DNA of 47,245 nucleotides from Micractinium sp. NFX-FRZ (taxonomy: Eukaryota; Chlorophyta; Trebouxiophyceae; Chlorellales; Chlorellaceae): contig JAPTJF010000470.1 in NCBI GenBank assembly GCA_029339195.1, positions 1 through 47,245 of the forward strand. The letters run 5' to 3'. Shown here piece by piece: positions 1-11,468 of the stretch. Each line of letters begins with the position of its first letter. Position 1 is the stretch's first letter. The notes under the pieces were generated by a model. The model was given only the letters and a program-made list of their open reading frames with translations, searched no databases and was not told the origin of the DNA. Made by a program: the position numbers and the translations under genes.

Positions 1-630
1 CCCAAGCTGCCTCTTGGGGGTCTGTATCGCAAGTTTCATTGCGGAGAAACGGACTGTAAACACAAACAAGCAAGCTGTCGGCGGCACGGGGCAGGTGGAG
101 GGTCTGAGCCTCGGGCAGATGGAGTTTCTGTCGGGCCGAGGTGTTGCGATGGCCAAAGCGGACTGGTTCCTGGCCCGCCTGCTGCCCTTCTACACGACGC
201 CTGCCTATGAAGCCGTAAGTTGTGGGCACAAAGGATGGGGCGGTTGAGTGAGTGCACATTGGGGTAGCAGCTGGGCGTGCTGCAACCTGGAGACGTGCAG
301 GGGTGCGTGCTTTGGCCCTGCTCGAACCGGCAGACGACTGTGCTCAAGTGCCGCTGCCCTTCGGATTGACCCAATGAACTGCTGCCCCTTCTGAATCACA
401 GCCAACTGAGCTGCGGCATGTCACCTGCCTCGTGCAACTGCTTGCAGCCCAGGGCGAGCTCAGGCGGCAGCATCACGCGGGGTTGGCTCCTGGCCCGAAA
501 TGACAAAGAGACGCAGCGGCAGGAGCGGCGGGAGGCACGGGAGCGGTTTGGCATGTGCCTGCTGAACGCCTGCTACTGCACGACCACGGCCCTTGGACTG
601 GGCATTGGCGCAGCGCTCTTTGCCAGCTAG
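1..630 (+). CDS. Uncertain 3' end of a gene, unknown product
   Basis: The frame is open from the window edge to a clear donor (GCC|GTAAGT) at 214/215 and reads sensibly from about residue MEFLSGRG (ATG at 119). Two continuations fit in phase 0. An acceptor after 447 (TTGCAG) gives an exon 448-630 with a charged stretch followed by a short hydrophobic C-terminus (ALGLGIGAALFAS) and a TAG stop. An acceptor after 401 gives a shorter exon ending at 503. I prefer the first because a basic helix followed by a hydrophobic tail looks like real protein. I do not recognise a family, and the 5' part may lie outside the window. The neighbour downstream also ends in a charged helix followed by a membrane segment, but I see no clear homology between them. 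Confidence 0.35.
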
Positions 631-1195
631 CCGCTCATGTTTGCTCTTCGACACCGGGCCAGGCGCCCTTACTCTGCAGCGCGGTGGTTTTGTGCGTGGC
701 TTGGGTTGACGGCATGGATGCGCACGCACCTTTTTGTTCTGCATGGGCAGCCACCTGCCTGCCTGGCCTCGAGCCTGCGCTCCCATGCGTCTGCACGCCT
801 GCTCGTCCGTCGGCCTCCGGCCCGGCAGGCGCTGCCGGCATGCGGCTGCCTTCATTGCTTGATTCACACTAGCATTTCGTTCATTTGGCCATCATATATC
901 GTTCATAATTATGTAACCATTATATGGCGCTGTAACATTCAACACCATGTTTAGTGGGGTGGGTGTGGGGGGCGGGGGGGTGGGGGGGTGATGCCTGGCA
1001 AAGGTGCGATGGGGCGCTGACGGGGCGGGCACGCCCAAGGAGCGCCCCTTGGCTGTGTTTGCCCATACGCTGCATGACGCGCCGTAGCACTTCATAACAA
1101 CAAAAAGCTGGCGACTTGTCGCTTCCCTGCTCTGGGGCTGCGTGACAGGGCTGAGCGCACAGTCGCTCGAGGCATTTGCGAACTCGGCTCCCGCG
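631..1195. other. Intergenic region, no gene seen
   Basis: Contains an AT-richer patch (about 870-950) and a G-rich tract (about 957-990). I see no convincing exon. Long open frames on the minus strand here are antisense shadows of the downstream exon. Confidence 0.5.
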
Positions 1196-4100
1196 ATGCG
1201 CTCGCATTCCGTGGCCCTGCTGCGGCTCTCTGACGACGTGGAATTTGCGGGGGAAGGCGGCGGCGCCTCCACGCGCGCTGCGGGCGGGCCCCTTGGCTTG
1301 GGCGGCGCCCAGCCGCTGCCGCCGCCGCCCACGTGGCGTGCCTCGAAGCGGTCGTGGCGAGTGCCGCCGCCCAATGCCGAGACATGGCGCCTGCTGGGCA
1401 GCCTGCCCCAACGCCTGCGGCACGGTATCCTCAGCATGGCGGTGAGCGTAAGATGCAGACGGGTGCCGCTTGGCCGCAGTAGAAGCGGCAGGGAGTTGGG
1501 GGGGCATGCCCTGCTGAGTTGGCGGGAGACCAGCAGGCTCCCCAGCACTGCCCCAGCCTCTCCCACCCATGCGCGCCTTTGTTCCCATCCGCTAAGTTTG
1601 TCCCTCTTCAATTGATGCCCGGAAATGGATGGGTACCTACGCTCCCTATGCCCCCACCACCACTACAGGCTGCACTACAGGCCTCCGCAAAGTTCAATCA
1701 CAAAAGCCTTGCTCTCTTGGCATCCCTGCACAGCTTGATCTACTGCCGTCCTTGCCGCAGGATGCCCTGGAGCGGCTGAGCGAGCCGGTCGCCGCCTCGG
1801 AGGCGCCCTCTCTGGTGCGCCGCGTGTCCCGCCTGAGCAGCTGGCACCGCACAGCGGCACGAGCGGCCACCCTGCCGCTGCTCGTCTACTGGCAGCCTCG
1901 GTGGGGGCAGCAGTCGGTGGATGCTGCCTTTGGCGCCTTCCGGGGTGAGAGGGCGGCCAGGGTGTGGGGGGCATGCTCATGTGGCATGACTGACATTTAC
2001 AGCAGGCTGGCGTGCTTGATTGCCGGCTAGGGAGCACTGCTTCTACTTGCCTCGACATGCTCTGCCCTGCCCCGCCCCGCCCACCACCTCCAAGAACGCC
2101 GCTGGACCAAGCAACCGCTGCCGCTGCCGCCCCTGCCGCCCACCACCGCTCGGCTGCAGAACCCCCGCACCCGGCAGCCAGCGTGTACAACGTGTGTGTC
2201 GAGGCTCCCGTGCCCCCTGCCGGGCCGGGCACCTACTCTTTGGACGCTCTGCCCCAGCTGGCGGCTGCCAAGGCGCCCGGCAACCCCGGCCTGCTGCGCA
2301 TCGTGAATGACCTGGCGTTGGCAGCTGTGGATGAGGACGGGGCGGAGGCGCCGCAGGCCTACCGCGCCGTCTTCAGAGGTGTGACGAGGCGCAAGAGGGT
2401 GTTGGTTGAGGGTGCTTGCTTGCAGGCGGGGGCACGAGGGCTGGGCCCGCTGCTGAGCCACCGCCATATGACTGCAGTGCCGGCAGGGAAGTCGGATACG
2501 CCTGCCAAGCGACTCTTGCAATGCAATGACCAGTCAAGTGATGGAGCATCCAGGCTCGTGCTCATGCCAGCGGCCCTGCCTCCCTGCTGCATCATGCATG
2601 CAGCCTCCCGCATGCCGGAGCTGCCCCGCCTGCGCACGCTGCGCCTCCTCTTCTTCCGCCGCATCTACCTGGCAGGTGGGTGGACGCCGTAAGATGGCTG
2701 AGGCGGAGGGCAGGCTGTCCGCCGTTGGCACATGCCTGCTCATCTTCTCTGGCTGCTTGGCCAGTGCGGCGCCCGCCCTCCTGTAGCATCAAAGAGGCAT
2801 CACCCTCCTCCCCATTCTTCCTCCTTCTTCTGCCCACCCACCGACCCACCCACCCACCGATCACCTTGCAGGCTTGCGCCCCAGCGTGCGCAAGGTGAAC
2901 ATCTACTTGAGCCGCCAGCTGGCGGGGGAGCGCCTGGCCCCCCTGGGCTCGCTGGCCGCCCACACCCTGGCCGACCTGCACCTCACAGCCAACTACTCCT
3001 CCCGGCCCCAGGACGGTGCGTGAGTGTGCATGGGTGCATCCATGGGGTGCACGTGTGCTGTCCTGGCCTGGTTCCGTGGGGCCTGCACATTGTGTGAAAC
3101 GGTCAAGGCCACATGGCCTCCTTGCCAGCCGTGCGAGCCTGCCAAAGGGTGCTTAACAGCTGTTGGCTGCTGTCTTACACTTGTCCAAGGTGAGGCTCAC
3201 GCCAGCAGCGCTGGCATACTGGCCATCGCAACATCCACTGCACCTCCCTGCCCGGTCCCCTGCCTGCCCATCCCTCTCTCTCTCCGGCTGCAGAGGTGCT
3301 GCTGGTTGTGGGCCAGACAACCCCACCGCGTCCCTCTTGTCCCTCTGTCTCTGACTCCCTTCCATCCCTCCCTCTCCCCTGCCTGCAGAGGTGCTGCTGG
3401 ATGTGGCCCAAATGTGCCGCTCCGCACACAACATCAGCATCAACGTGCGTGCTCTGGGGCTGCCCGTGCCGCCGCCCCGGCTGCAGCAGCGCGGCCTATT
3501 TGCATCCAGCGAGCCTTCTGCTGCCTGGAGCGTGGGCTCTGGCGCATCTGTTTGGGACTTGGGCGTGCCCATGCCTGCACCCGGCGTGGCGCTGCCCGGC
3601 GCCGCCCCGCTCGCGGCATCGGATGTGAAGCCCGCCTGCCTAGCGCGCGTGCAGCGCTGGGTGCTGGAGGGGGCAGCAGAGTACGTGGAGGTGCTCTGCA
3701 AGCACGTCCGCTACCACTACACAACAGACGGCACCGGGCAGCAGCTGCCCCTGCCGCCCCGCCAGGTGGCAGCGGTGGCTGCCGAGTCATGGTCCCATGC
3801 TGCCGACGCTTTGGCTCTGGATCTGGCCAACGCCGGAGCCTCGGTTGAAGAGGTGGAGGCCTGGGTGGCGGCTGCGGCTCCGGCATACAGGGATGCAGAG
3901 GCGGGAGGGGCTGAGGAAGCTGAGCGGACGGAGCTGTTTGAAGTGAGTCTGCGGGGGGACGTAGGCCAACTGAGGCTGGGTGGGTGGAGCCTGAGGGCCG
4001 AGGGACGGACCTGTTGTCGGGTAGGATGAGGGGGCATGCTACGTACTGGTATTGTCACAGGCGTGGCAGATTGAGTCACGAGGCTGGTATGCGGGGTTTC

Positions 4101-4627
4101 TGGTGTTTGGTGCATGCCTGGCGCCGCACCCGCATGTGCACAGCCAACCTGCCAGGCCAGCCGTGTGCTTGCTGCACGGAAGTGTGAGCCCTGGGATGGA
4201 CCTTGCAACTGCAAGCCACCGGTGCCGCATGTCTGCTCACCGCCCAGCCAGCGCTGCCGCCCTGCCCATGCAGGTGGATGCCACCTGGCGGCTGGACCGG
4301 GAGGTGCTTCAGCAGGACATGCAGCGGTGGCGGGAAGAGCGGGAGCGGCGGGAGCGGCAGGAGCGGGGGGAGGATGAAGAGCCAGTTGACGAGTTCGGGC
4401 AGCCGCTGGCTGGGTTCAACCGGCAGCTAGAGAGGGCGTTTAGAAGGGTGGCGCCTGCCATGTTTGGGGCGGTGGTGCTGGCGAGCCTGGCCGTGGCAAT
4501 ACAGTGTGCTATGAGCAAAGGGGATGAGCGGTACACCCAGGATCCGGTGCCCTACCACACGCGCCAGATGGAGCAAACGTGCGGCCACATGCGCCGTAGT
4601 CGTAGGCGCGCCCGACAGAGCGCATGA
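1196..4627 (+). CDS. Unknown protein with C-terminal membrane helix (7 exons)
   Basis: Proposed exons are 1196-1441, 1761-1944, 2160-2378, 2604-2675, 2872-3015, 3389-3942 and 4274-4627. Phases close exactly, giving 590 aa. The ATG at 1196 is the first in frame after an upstream stop at 1085-1087. The N-terminus is Ala/Gly/Pro-rich. The middle has aliphatic strand/helix segments (RKVNIYLSRQLAGERL, EVLLDVAQMCRSAHNISINV). The last exon has a long Arg/Glu-rich probable coiled coil (about residues 483-510), an acidic linker and a hydrophobic segment at about 532-550 (FGAVVLASLAVAI) before a basic tail, so the protein is probably membrane anchored. I do not recognise the family. An extra exon near 4062 (after TGTCACAG) is possible. 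Intron 5 carries a copy of the start of exon 6. Confidence 0.6.
3288..3318 (+). repeat. Intronic copy of exon 6 acceptor and first codons
   Basis: The intron before exon 6 contains a pyrimidine tract, CTGCAG and about 13 bases identical to the exon 6 start (AGGTGCTGCTGG), about 95 bases upstream of the real acceptor at 3388. This is a tandem duplicate of the intron-exon junction, followed by diverged sequence. Confidence 0.75.
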
Positions 4628-5471
4628 GCTGCCACTGTGGCTTTCTTTCCATTCGTACATTGCTGCGCCTCACTACAGTGCAGTGTATTGTCTTCATTTT
4701 AATCACAACACTGCCCTTCAGACAACCAATAGCCAGCGGTGCTTTCACCGTCTGCTTAAATGACAACGGCACAGCCACCCCCGGGGCAGGGCGCCTGCTG
4801 GCACGGCTCGACTGCACCTGCCCACTCTGGCTGGCGTGCTGCTGCACTCAACCATGCAACGCGCGCAGCCGCTGCTCTTTCCGTTCACCCTTACAGACTG
4901 ATAAACAGCAACAAACAACACGTGTAATCCACTCAAGCGCATACTGTGTGCAAAATATAGTGAACAGATGAGGCTCAGGAAGGCAACAAGGGGCTTGCAA
5001 GGGAATTTCAAACAGCAATTTCAGTAGTCTTTCTGGCTGGATCATCATGTTTACGCAGATAAGTGGAACAAAAACAGGGAAGAAGCGATAATACGCCTCA
5101 AGGGCTGTGTGTGGGGAGATTGGTGCAGGTTGCATTGAGGTGAGGCAGGCAGATGTATGCACCAAAGGGCAAGCACGAAGGCACAGGGGAGGCAGTGCCG
5201 TCTGTGCATAAAGGGAAGAAGGCTTGAAAGAGGTGTGAAAGACAAGGGCACCAAAGGGCCACGATGCATTAATTGATCAGGAGGGCAGGATGCAGAGCGG
5301 ACTAGTAGATCAGGCTGGGAGCGAAAAGTTGCATGAAAACAAAACAGGGGGGAACGGAGCACGTTGCTCAGCCCAGCACTGCTCTAGCAAGTTCAGCAGT
5401 AAAGTTTGCTGCCCTAAAAAGCCAGTATGTGTCGGCATGCCGGGGTTTGCCTTCACAGAGGGACGGTGCAG
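4628..5471. other. Tail-to-tail intergenic region and 3' UTRs
   Basis: Separates two convergent genes. A TGTAA element, the usual green-algal polyadenylation signal, lies at 4923-4927, about 300 bases after the upstream stop. The sequence is less GC-rich than the exons and holds no supported gene. Confidence 0.5.
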
Positions 5472-8400
5472 TCAGGCGCAGCGCACGCCTGCCGTGCTGG
5501 CCCCACCCCGCCCCACCTCTGCGTTGACCGACCAGCCGCGGCAGTAGAGGCGCCACCAGTCAGTCCTGAAAGAGGCCCGCTCGTGAGGCGGGGCGGCCGG
5601 CAGCAGGCGGTCTGCTGCCTCTGTCAGCGCCGCTGCCAGCTCAGCGCTGCCGGGCGGCGCTTTCAGGCGCACAAAAGACAGCACCACCTGCTGCAGCTCA
5701 GCCCAGGCGGCGGTCCGAAGTCCGGCAGCCACCCACTGCTGCACGACAGGCATGTGCTTGACATCCAGGGGCAGGTCCAGCAATGTGCTGGCTGCCAGCA
5801 GCTGGCAGGAGATGTCCAGGCTCGGGGTACGGCCCGCTTCCGGTGGTGAGGATTCCTCGAGCAGGGCGCCAACAGCTCGGGTCTGCACACCCACAGCTGC
5901 AGCTACCTCGCGGGGAGCGAGGCCTCGGGCGCCGCTGGCCGCCAGCGCAGCAGCTGCCAGCTCAGCCATGCGGGTCAGGGATGCCAGCAGGTGCTGGCTG
6001 CCCACCTCTGAGCCGCAGCTGGCAATCACCTGCAGGACTGCCGAAAAGTTGCCTGCCTGCGCCAGCAGCTCCAGGGTCGGCAAAACCACTCGGGCAGAGG
6101 GGCGGGGGGAGGGTGCCGCCGCCCCTGCCGCCACAGCAGCAGGATTGTGGCCGGGCAGAGGGGCCTGCCAGGCGGCGGTGCGCCCTGGGCCGCCGGCTGC
6201 TGCACCGCTGGTGGCGCCGGGAAAGGGCTGCAGGAGGGGCAGCAAGGCACAGGCAGGTAGTCAGAGAGAGTTGGGGACGGTTTACTGAGGCCTGGTGGTT
6301 GGGGATGCAGGCTCACTCACAACGTGCACAGCATGCTTTTCAATGTGCAGCAGTGCAGCCACAGCAACGCACCTCGTCAAAAAGGCCGCGCTCGCCACGC
6401 ACCGCGCCGGCGGTGAGCGTCGGCATCCCTTCGTCCGGCTGCGCAACGGAGATGGTGGCATTGCGGTGGATGGGCGGGCAGTAGCCACAAGCACGCATGT
6501 GCAGCGTGTCTGCTGTGGCGCTGCCCTGCAGCAGCAGGGGGGTCAAGGGACAGGTGATGACAGTCAGGGGGATTGCCTTGCATGCATACACAAGCACACG
6601 GCCAGCTGGCTGACACTGCGAGGCGACAATCAGAAGGGTGGCACCCAAAAGACAGATTAAGGTGCAACACAGCCCCTGGGCGCCAGCACACTGCAAAATG
6701 AACGCCCTAGAATGCACGGCATACACCACAAGCAGCTGCTCTGACCTCGGGAGCAGCGGCGGGGCGGCATGCCGTGACGAAGAGTGTGGATGGTGCGGAA
6801 ACCAGCAGGCGCGGCGCAGCGCAAGACGTGCCAGCAGGCAGCTGCCGTGCGGCCGCCGCCCCTCCGCAGCCGGCTGGCAGAGGAGCGCCCTGCCGCACTG
6901 TGGCTGCTGCCATGCCTCCGCCTGCACGGCTGGTGCTAGCAGTCCTGGCCTGACGCACCGCCTGACTCGTCCTCTCTGCAAGGTTCTCGCCGGGCTGCAT
7001 GCCCAGCCCAAACGTGCTGAGCCCGAACAAAATGCTGCCAAATGCGTGCACCTGGGCAGGCGTGGCGGCGGCCAGGCTGTCAGATATCCAAGCCTTCACC
7101 CGTGCCTCCTGCCCGGGTGTCAGCCACAGAGCTGCCTCCTGCTGGGCCGTCAGCCGCCGCGCTGCCTGCGCCAGCGGCAGCGCTGCGGCAGCGCCCGCAT
7201 TCGGCCCGCACACCGCCTCGGCACACACCTCCAGCAGGCGGCAGCAGGTGTACAGGTCGGGCCGGGCTCCCTCACGCTCCAGGCAGTCGAAGAAGTGCTG
7301 CCGCATGTGCTTGAAACCGCGCGCTGCCTCCTGCTGCTCCTCTGGGGTCCCTTCGTGCAGCACCCGTGGCAGGCCGCTGAGCGCGTGCAGCAGAGGGATG
7401 CTAGCGTCCAAGCCTGGGAGCGCTCCCAGCCGGCTGGCCACCTCCTGATAACTGCCAGCGCCAGTGAGGCGAGCCTCCAGGAAGGCGGGCTGCTGCAGTG
7501 CACCTGCTGCTGCAGCCGCAGGGGTGGCCTGAGGCTGCGGCTTTTGCGGACCGCCAGCCGGCACGCTGCCAACCGCGGCGGTTGCTGCGCTGCCTGCTGG
7601 GCCGAGGGGCGCGGAGCTTGGCGCCTGCAACACACGGGGCAGCAGGAGCAGGAGGCGCTGCAGTGTGACTCTGGCTGCCACAGCCAGAGTTGAACGGGCA
7701 GTGTCGCAGTGAGGGGAGCAGACAGGCTTCAGCGCACGCCAGGCCGCGAATGGGGTGTCTCGTCTAGAGGCGCTGCTCTTGTGCTGCTGCTGCCGCCTGT
7801 GCAGAGACGGAGGGCTCTGGCAAGTGCACACCAGGAGGGCTGGCGCTGCCGTACGCTGACAGCCTCCCACCAGAGGCCGGAGGAGCGAGACGGTGGGGGG
7901 TGACAGGGGCATGGCGAGATGCGCCAGCGGGTGTTGTGGGCGGGTCAGACACACGCAGGGTGGCGGTCACAGCAGGCCCAGCAGGCCCAGCAGGCACCCC
8001 GACTGCCCCGTTGGCCATCACACCAAGGGCAGCAAGCAGGCAGATGCAAGGCGGGCGGTGCTTACCTTGCACCCTGAGACGGGGCTCTCGATCGTGTTGA
8101 AGAGCGCGCTCGGCACAGATGCCAGCAGGCGCAGTGCGCCAGACGCGCCAGGCTGCTGAGGTGGCAGCGGTGCGGCCGCGGCGCTGCTTGCACGGCCGGC
8201 TCCCAGCAGCGCTGCTTGGAGCTGTCTGGCCAGCTGGCGGTGGGGCGAGAGGCCCAGCCTGTCAAACGCCGCACACAGCTGCTCCGCCTGCTGTGGCGTG
8301 GGCTCAGCGTGCGCCAGGCTGGCAGCTGTCCAGGCCTGCACCGCCTCCTCCTCCGCCGGCGCCAGTGGCAGCGCGGCCTCGGCGCACGCGCTGACGAGGC

Positions 8401-10081
8401 GGCAGCAGGCGGCCAGGTCCGGGCAGCTGTCCTGCGGCAGGCAGGCGAAGAAGCACAGCCTGACCCGCCTGAAATCGGCTGCCGCCTGCTCCCTCCCCTC
8501 TGGTGCGGCGCCGCGCAGCAGCCGTGCCGCGGTGCCAAGAGCAGTCAGCACATGGCTGGTGGTAAGGGAGGCTTTGTGCTCTGCCAGCAGGCGGTCCAGC
8601 ACTGAGAAGCTGCCGGCAGCGGCCAGGTAGGACTCGAGGATGGGGGGCGGGAGGCGGGCGGGTCCTGCTGCAGCTGCCAGCAGAGGCGGCGGCGTCTGCG
8701 ACCCGGCAACGAGCGCGCCGCCTGGGCTGCTGGCCTCGGTGCCTGCGCTGCTGCTGCTTGGGCGGCTGCTAGGCTGAGTGCTTGGGATGCTGCTGCTGGG
8801 CCTGCTGCGCATGGAGCTTCTCGCCTGCAGCGCACACAGCAGGGGCAGCAGGGGTGACGGGATGAGCGTGGGATTGCCAGCGGAGGGCTGGCAGGCACCC
8901 ATGGCAGGTCAGCAGACGGAGGAAGCTGTCAGTTGCAAGTGAGTGCACAGGGAAGCAGTCCTGGGTTCTGCCTGGGCTGCCGTTTCCGGCACCACAAGGG
9001 CCAGGCATGTCCCCAGCAAGCAGGCTGTGCTGGCACACACAGCAGGCATAGCACGCACCACGGCGGAACCGTCGCCGCTGCCGTCGTCAGACGCCCCTGC
9101 TGCAGGGCGGTCGCAGGGAGCGGCGGTGGGCAGCTCGGGCGCAGATAGACCAAGCGCCGACAGCTGCTGCGGCGCCTGCTGCAGAGTGGCCGCCATGGCG
9201 GGGCCGGGCTGCATGCCCAGGTGGGCGTAGGCCGACGCCAGCTGCGCCAGCTGCTCCGTCTGGGCTCCGGCAGCCGCCAGGCAGCTGAGGGCTGCCTCCT
9301 CAAAAGCTGCCTGCCCATGTTTGGTTGGCGGCAGGCCCGCGCGCTGCCTGGCCAGCAGCAGCCGGCAGCAGCCCGACAGCACATCCGTTGGCTGGCCCCT
9401 ACGCTGGCGCAGCACGCCCAGCACATGCTCCCACCAGGCATCAAAGTGTGCTGCCTCCTCGTCTGTCGGCGGGCTGCGCTCACTCTGCAGCAGCTTCGCC
9501 TCAGCTTCCACTGAGGCCAGCAGGACTCTGGTGGGAGGCTGCTGCCCCTGGGCTGTGCCTGATCGGGCAGCGGCAGCTGGGCGTGCAGCTGCCGCGCGGG
9601 CGGTGTCAGCGGTGGCACGGCTGGCGGCCCCGCCGAAGGCTGCTGCCGCACGCGGCGGCATGGCGCTGCCTGATGGCGTGATGCCACGAGGGGTTTGTGT
9701 GGCGGCAGGGCGGTAGGCAGGAGAGGTGGGCAGGGTTGGAGGCGCGCCTGTGGCGAAAGCGCGTGAGCCGTGGGGGGGCTGCAGCCCTGCCCGCAGGCGG
9801 CGGGAAGACAGGCTTGCCCAAGGGCTTGCAGGCAGGGCGCTGCGACCTTGGATCGCCTTAGCTGCTCCACGGGCCCCGACAAGAGGAATCGGCCGCGAGC
9901 CTGGGCGTGCCCTGGCCGCGACCGGTCGAGACCAGGTCAGGCCCGCTTGCTCGGGCAGCTCCTGCAGCGCAACCCCAAAGCCGAAACGGGGTGGGTCGGC
10001 GTGCAAAAGCATACTAGCACGTTGCGGGACTCTGCAAGGAGCTGCTGTCCGCCCCCCAGCCGAGTTTGCTTTTACCTCCAT
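5472..10081 (-). CDS. Four-module helical-repeat protein, possible organelle OPR-like factor
   Basis: Exons on the minus strand are 10081-9059, 8824-8066, 7624-6746, 6525-6373 and 6227-5472, all joined in phase 0, giving about 1189 aa. The ATG sits in a good context (GCCATGG), although GAG|GTAAAA directly after it could be a donor. The first ~170 residues are rich in Arg, Ala, Ser and Pro with few acids, as in algal organelle transit peptides. Four related modules follow, in exons 1, 2, 3 and 5. They share an F..V/M R..FF.CL helix, a PDL..CCRL..CAEA motif, and an ending like AEQLCAAFDRLGLSPHRQLA or LAQLASAYAHLGMQPGPAMA. The last element resembles OPR/TBC2-type repeats of chloroplast RNA-maturation factors. 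Family assignment is an inference and no catalytic domain is visible. The end of exon 1 (9059) is the least certain junction. Confidence 0.6.
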
Positions 10082-11468
10082 GGCAATCGGGCCTGATCGC
10101 GTAGTCGGCGGCTGCTAGCACAGCTCTGGGAGGCTGTGGGCGCCCAATGAGGGCGCGTTCACGCCTCTGGGAGTGTGCTGGAGGTTGAAAACCCCGTGCT
10201 TGGCAGGTGGGATCAATGACACGCCGACCTAAGGCAGTGAGCAGAGAGCATCGGGCATTAGAAAGCGGTATGACGGCAGATCGCAACACCGCACTTGGTC
10301 GGTGTCCACGGAGCTGACGTGTACGTCATGACCTGGCATGGCCGCTGGTTCTCTCGAAGCCCGGACTGAATTACCGGCGTACAGCAGTCGTGTGATTCCG
10401 GCAAAGGGGCGCGGGGCAAAGCGGAGGTGGGCGCCACGAAGTGCCAGCTGAACCGGGTGGCGCCACGCCAGCTCCGGCGGACGCGTTGCATTTTGCAAGG
10501 GAGGCAAAAGCGGGCCGTGCATGCACCAGAAACTCTTCCCAGTATCCTGTACCTCTAGAAACGATCCTGATTCCCAGTCCAGCCTCTATGAGGCCGCATG
10601 CTGGTCAATGCCTGCGAGCCGCTGTCAGCGGCCGGCGCCCCGCCGGCGCCCTGTTGGTGCCAGCCTGGCGGTGCGCCCTGTCTCAGACGGACTGCTTGCT
10701 CTACAACTATACTGTCCGACGTATATGCCGTAACAAACCTTCGGTCTCAGGCTTCAAGGCAGCTTGCCTGGGGCTGCATGCTTAACCTCGCCTGCCAGCT
10801 GCTGCCTGCGGGCGGCACCCCGCCGGCGCCCTGATGGCGCCTGAAGATGCGCGTACGCGTGTTGCCAGCTTGGCGGTGCCTCGCACTGCACCAACACTAT
10901 CCGATTTCAATTCACCCAGGAAATAGGAGGGTGGAAGCGGCTCTTGGCAGTGCTCTGCTCTATGTCAGGCTGGCTTTGCCCCGGGGCCCCCGCCGCAGTG
11001 GTTGTTGCCGCCACTGATGACCGCGCAGTGATGAGCACACAGGAAAGCATGCCTGTCAGGCTGCTGCAGTCTACAGCGCCCGTCCCTGGCTCACCCCGTC
11101 ATCCAGCGCCCACTGTTTCTTCAAGGCCCAGCAGCTCTTGCGCTATGACCGACGTACGAGGCGGTTATATCTACCGCCCGGCGCCAGCTGTGCAGCACCT
11201 CGCACCCACCTGGCCCTCAGCTCCTCGGTGACTGCGCTCGATCAACTTGCCGTGTCATAAAGTGTTCGAACATGCAAGCAGTGAACAAACAAGCCTTCTC
11301 CAAGATGCAAAGCTGACTTGTCACACGTGTGCCCGAACGTTTACTTGCTCACTTGCTCGCAAACGCTTCTTGCTTTGGGAAACTTTGTTATCGATCTCAC
11401 CTAGCTCACCCCAGCCGCTCTGCGCGCGTGCATAGAGGGGCTTGTCGCCTCGACTCCCAGCCGGCGCC
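10082..11468. other. Divergent intergenic region with an imperfect direct repeat
   Basis: Lies between two head-to-head genes and must hold both promoters. An imperfect ~100-base direct repeat occurs at about 10603-10715 and 10793-10900. It has the shared core CCCCGCCGGCGCCCTG, then CCAGC(C/T)TGGCGGTGC, then an ACTATaCTGTCCGA/ACACTATCCGA-like end. I see no gene; the short frames here have no coding character. Confidence 0.45.

Noticed and set aside
892..1611. Long minus-strand open frame (239 codons)
   Set aside because: Antisense to exon 1 of the plus-strand gene, with Arg/Pro/Ser-rich composition typical of GC-driven shadow frames.
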